A stretch of 64,000 nt of DNA from an uncultured beta proteobacterium (GTDB lineage: Bacteria; Pseudomonadota; Gammaproteobacteria; Burkholderiales; Rhodocyclaceae): the NCBI GenBank assembly GCA_903886975.1, contig CAISOB010000013.1, forward strand, positions 1 through 64,000, given 5' to 3'. Positions 63,078 to 64,000 of the stretch are shown here, piece after piece; the stretch's first letter is position 1; each line of letters opens with the position of its first letter. The notes under the pieces are model-generated. The model was not told where the DNA came from and ran no database searches. It saw only the letters and a program-made list of their open reading frames with translations. A program made the position numbers and the translations under genes.

Positions 63078-64000
63078 TCAGCCAATGAGTTTCCATTGCA
63101 TCGCTTCGCCGGCGCGCAGCGGGACGAGCCTATCGCCGTCGGCATAGGCAAGCTCGTCCGGCATGGTCCAGCTCCGCCTCTCCAGCGTCAACGTGCCGGC
63201 GTTGCGCGGCAGGCCATAAAAATCGGCGCCGTTGAAGCTGGCGAAGGCTTCGAACCGGTCAAGCGCGCCCGCTGCCGCGAAGGCTTCGGCATAGAGCTCG
63301 AGCGCCGCGAAGGCCGTGTAGCAACCGGCGCAGGCGCAGGCGGCTTCCTTGCCGCCGCGCGCATGCGGCGCCGAATCGGTGCCGAGAAAGAACTTGCCGC
63401 TGGCCGAAGTCGCTGCGGCGATCAGCGCCTGGCGATGCACTTCGCGCTTTAACACCGGCAGGCAGTAGTAGTGCGGGCGCAAGCCGCCGACGAACAGAGC
63501 GTTGCGGTTGTAGAGCAAGTGATGCGCGGTGATCGTCGCTGCGACATTCGCGCCGGCGGCCGCGACGAAAGCCGCGGCATCCTTCGTGGTGATGTGCTCG
63601 AACACGACGCGCAGAGCGGGATGCCTCGCCAGCAAGGGCTGCATCACGGTGTCGATGAAGACGTTCTCGCGATCGAAGAGGTCGATCGCCGGGTCGGCGA
63701 CTTCGCCGTGCACCAAGAGCGGCAGTCCGAGCTTCTCCATTTCGCCAAGCGCCGCGTCGCACTTGGCGAGATCGGTGACACCGGCGTTCGAATTGGTCGT
63801 CGCGCCGGCCGGATAGAGCTTGACCGCCTTCACGAAGTCGCTACCGGCCGCGCGGAGTATTTCGTCGGCCGGCGAGTTGTCGGTGAGATAAAGCGTCATC
63901 AGCGGTTCGAAATTCAATCCTGCCGGCAAGGCGGCGAGTATGCGCTCACGATATTTTCCGGCGGCGGCGACCGTGGTCACCGGCGGGCGCAGGTTGGGCA
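63078..64000 (-). CDS. pyrC: Dihydroorotase (partial, cut by the right window edge)
   Basis: Zinc enzyme of pyrimidine synthesis that cyclises carbamoyl-aspartate. About 307 residues are visible; the frame stays open to the edge, where [10 protein letters not shown] matches the region after the first metal-binding HxH of PyrC. Visible motifs are [16 protein letters not shown] with the carbamylated Lys, LPLLVHGEV and [14 protein letters not shown] with metal-binding His residues, and [20 protein letters not shown] with the catalytic Asp. This is the PyrC type (class II), not the PyrC-like inactive form. About 40 N-terminal residues lie outside. Confidence 0.95.
   Translation of the reverse strand, partial: PNLRPPVTTVAAAGKYRERILAALPAGLNFEPLMTLYLTDNSPADEILRAAGSDFVKAVKLYPAGATTNSNAGVTDLAKCDAALGEMEKLGLPLLVHGEVADPAIDLFDRENVFIDTVMQPLLARHPALRVVFEHITTKDAAAFVAAAGANVAATITAHHLLYNRNALFVGGLRPHYYCLPVLKREVHRQALIAAATSASGKFFLGTDSAPHARGGKEAACACAGCYTAFAALELYAEAFAAAGALDRFEAFASFNGADFYGLPRNAGTLTLERRSWTMPDELAYADGDRLVPLRAGEAMQWKLIG

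Overview
The window is a 64 kb piece of a GC-rich bacterial chromosome. Gene content and gene order suggest a betaproteobacterium, most likely of the Rhodocyclales: a purM / hda / HAD phosphatase / pcnB / folK / deoxynucleoside kinase / panB-panC-panD chain, a DesA-type desaturase with the long C-terminal tail usual in this class, an RstAB-like pair and a fused membrane spermidine synthase. The order-level placement is inference from gene order, not from a database search. Most genes are housekeeping genes packed into operons with 1-4 bp overlaps. I see no rRNA, tRNA, CRISPR array, intact IS element or prophage.

Layout. 0.1-4.5 kb: dsbB, a fatty acid desaturase, and a divergent response regulator/histidine kinase pair. 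4.7-12.5 kb: a long minus-strand run (MFS-spermidine synthase, DedA, lipoprotein, purN, DUF3108 protein, RsmB-type methyltransferase, MscS channel). 12.7-17.3 kb: mutL-miaA facing a membrane diguanylate cyclase, separated by a 275 bp non-coding inverted-repeat element that supplies both stop codons. 17.3-22.9 kb: a structured leader with an intrinsic terminator in front of the cyclase gene, then a MarR-controlled EmrAB-type tripartite efflux operon. 23-25.3 kb: a PilU-type retraction ATPase, a degenerate cyclic-nucleotide-binding protein and a small protein. 25.4-35.5 kb: purM, hda, pcnB, folK, dnk, panBCD, serC and serA, with three copies of a dispersed palindromic repeat between genes. 35.5-37.7 kb: an island of short, unrelated, lower-GC genes (tautomerase, SGNH hydrolase, two small secreted proteins) with GTTRRRY-like boxes just before several start codons, a possible integron cassette remnant. 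38.1-40.9 kb: two unknown coiled-coil/membrane genes and a NYN-LOTUS RNA-binding nuclease. 41-51.6 kb: two RND efflux systems sharing one outer-membrane factor. 51.6-59.5 kb: a SAM methyltransferase, an RlmN-family radical SAM enzyme, a 1298-residue CACHE-HAMP-PAS-GGDEF-EAL protein with a C-terminal zinc-binding CZB domain, cyclopropane fatty acid synthase and a GFA-family protein. 59.5-64 kb: guaC, small secreted proteins, the RNase P RNA gene (rnpB) and a pyrC that runs off the right edge.

Themes are envelope maintenance and efflux (three pumps, a mechanosensitive channel, DedA, DsbB, desaturase, Cfa), c-di-GMP signalling (two GGDEF proteins with intact active and inhibitory sites) and purine, pyrimidine, pantothenate and serine biosynthesis. 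The points most worth following are the 275 bp element at 15376-15650, the riboswitch-like leader at 17325-17560, the GGDEF-EAL-CZB protein, the possible cassette island at 35720-37640 and the PilU / degenerate CNB protein pair.
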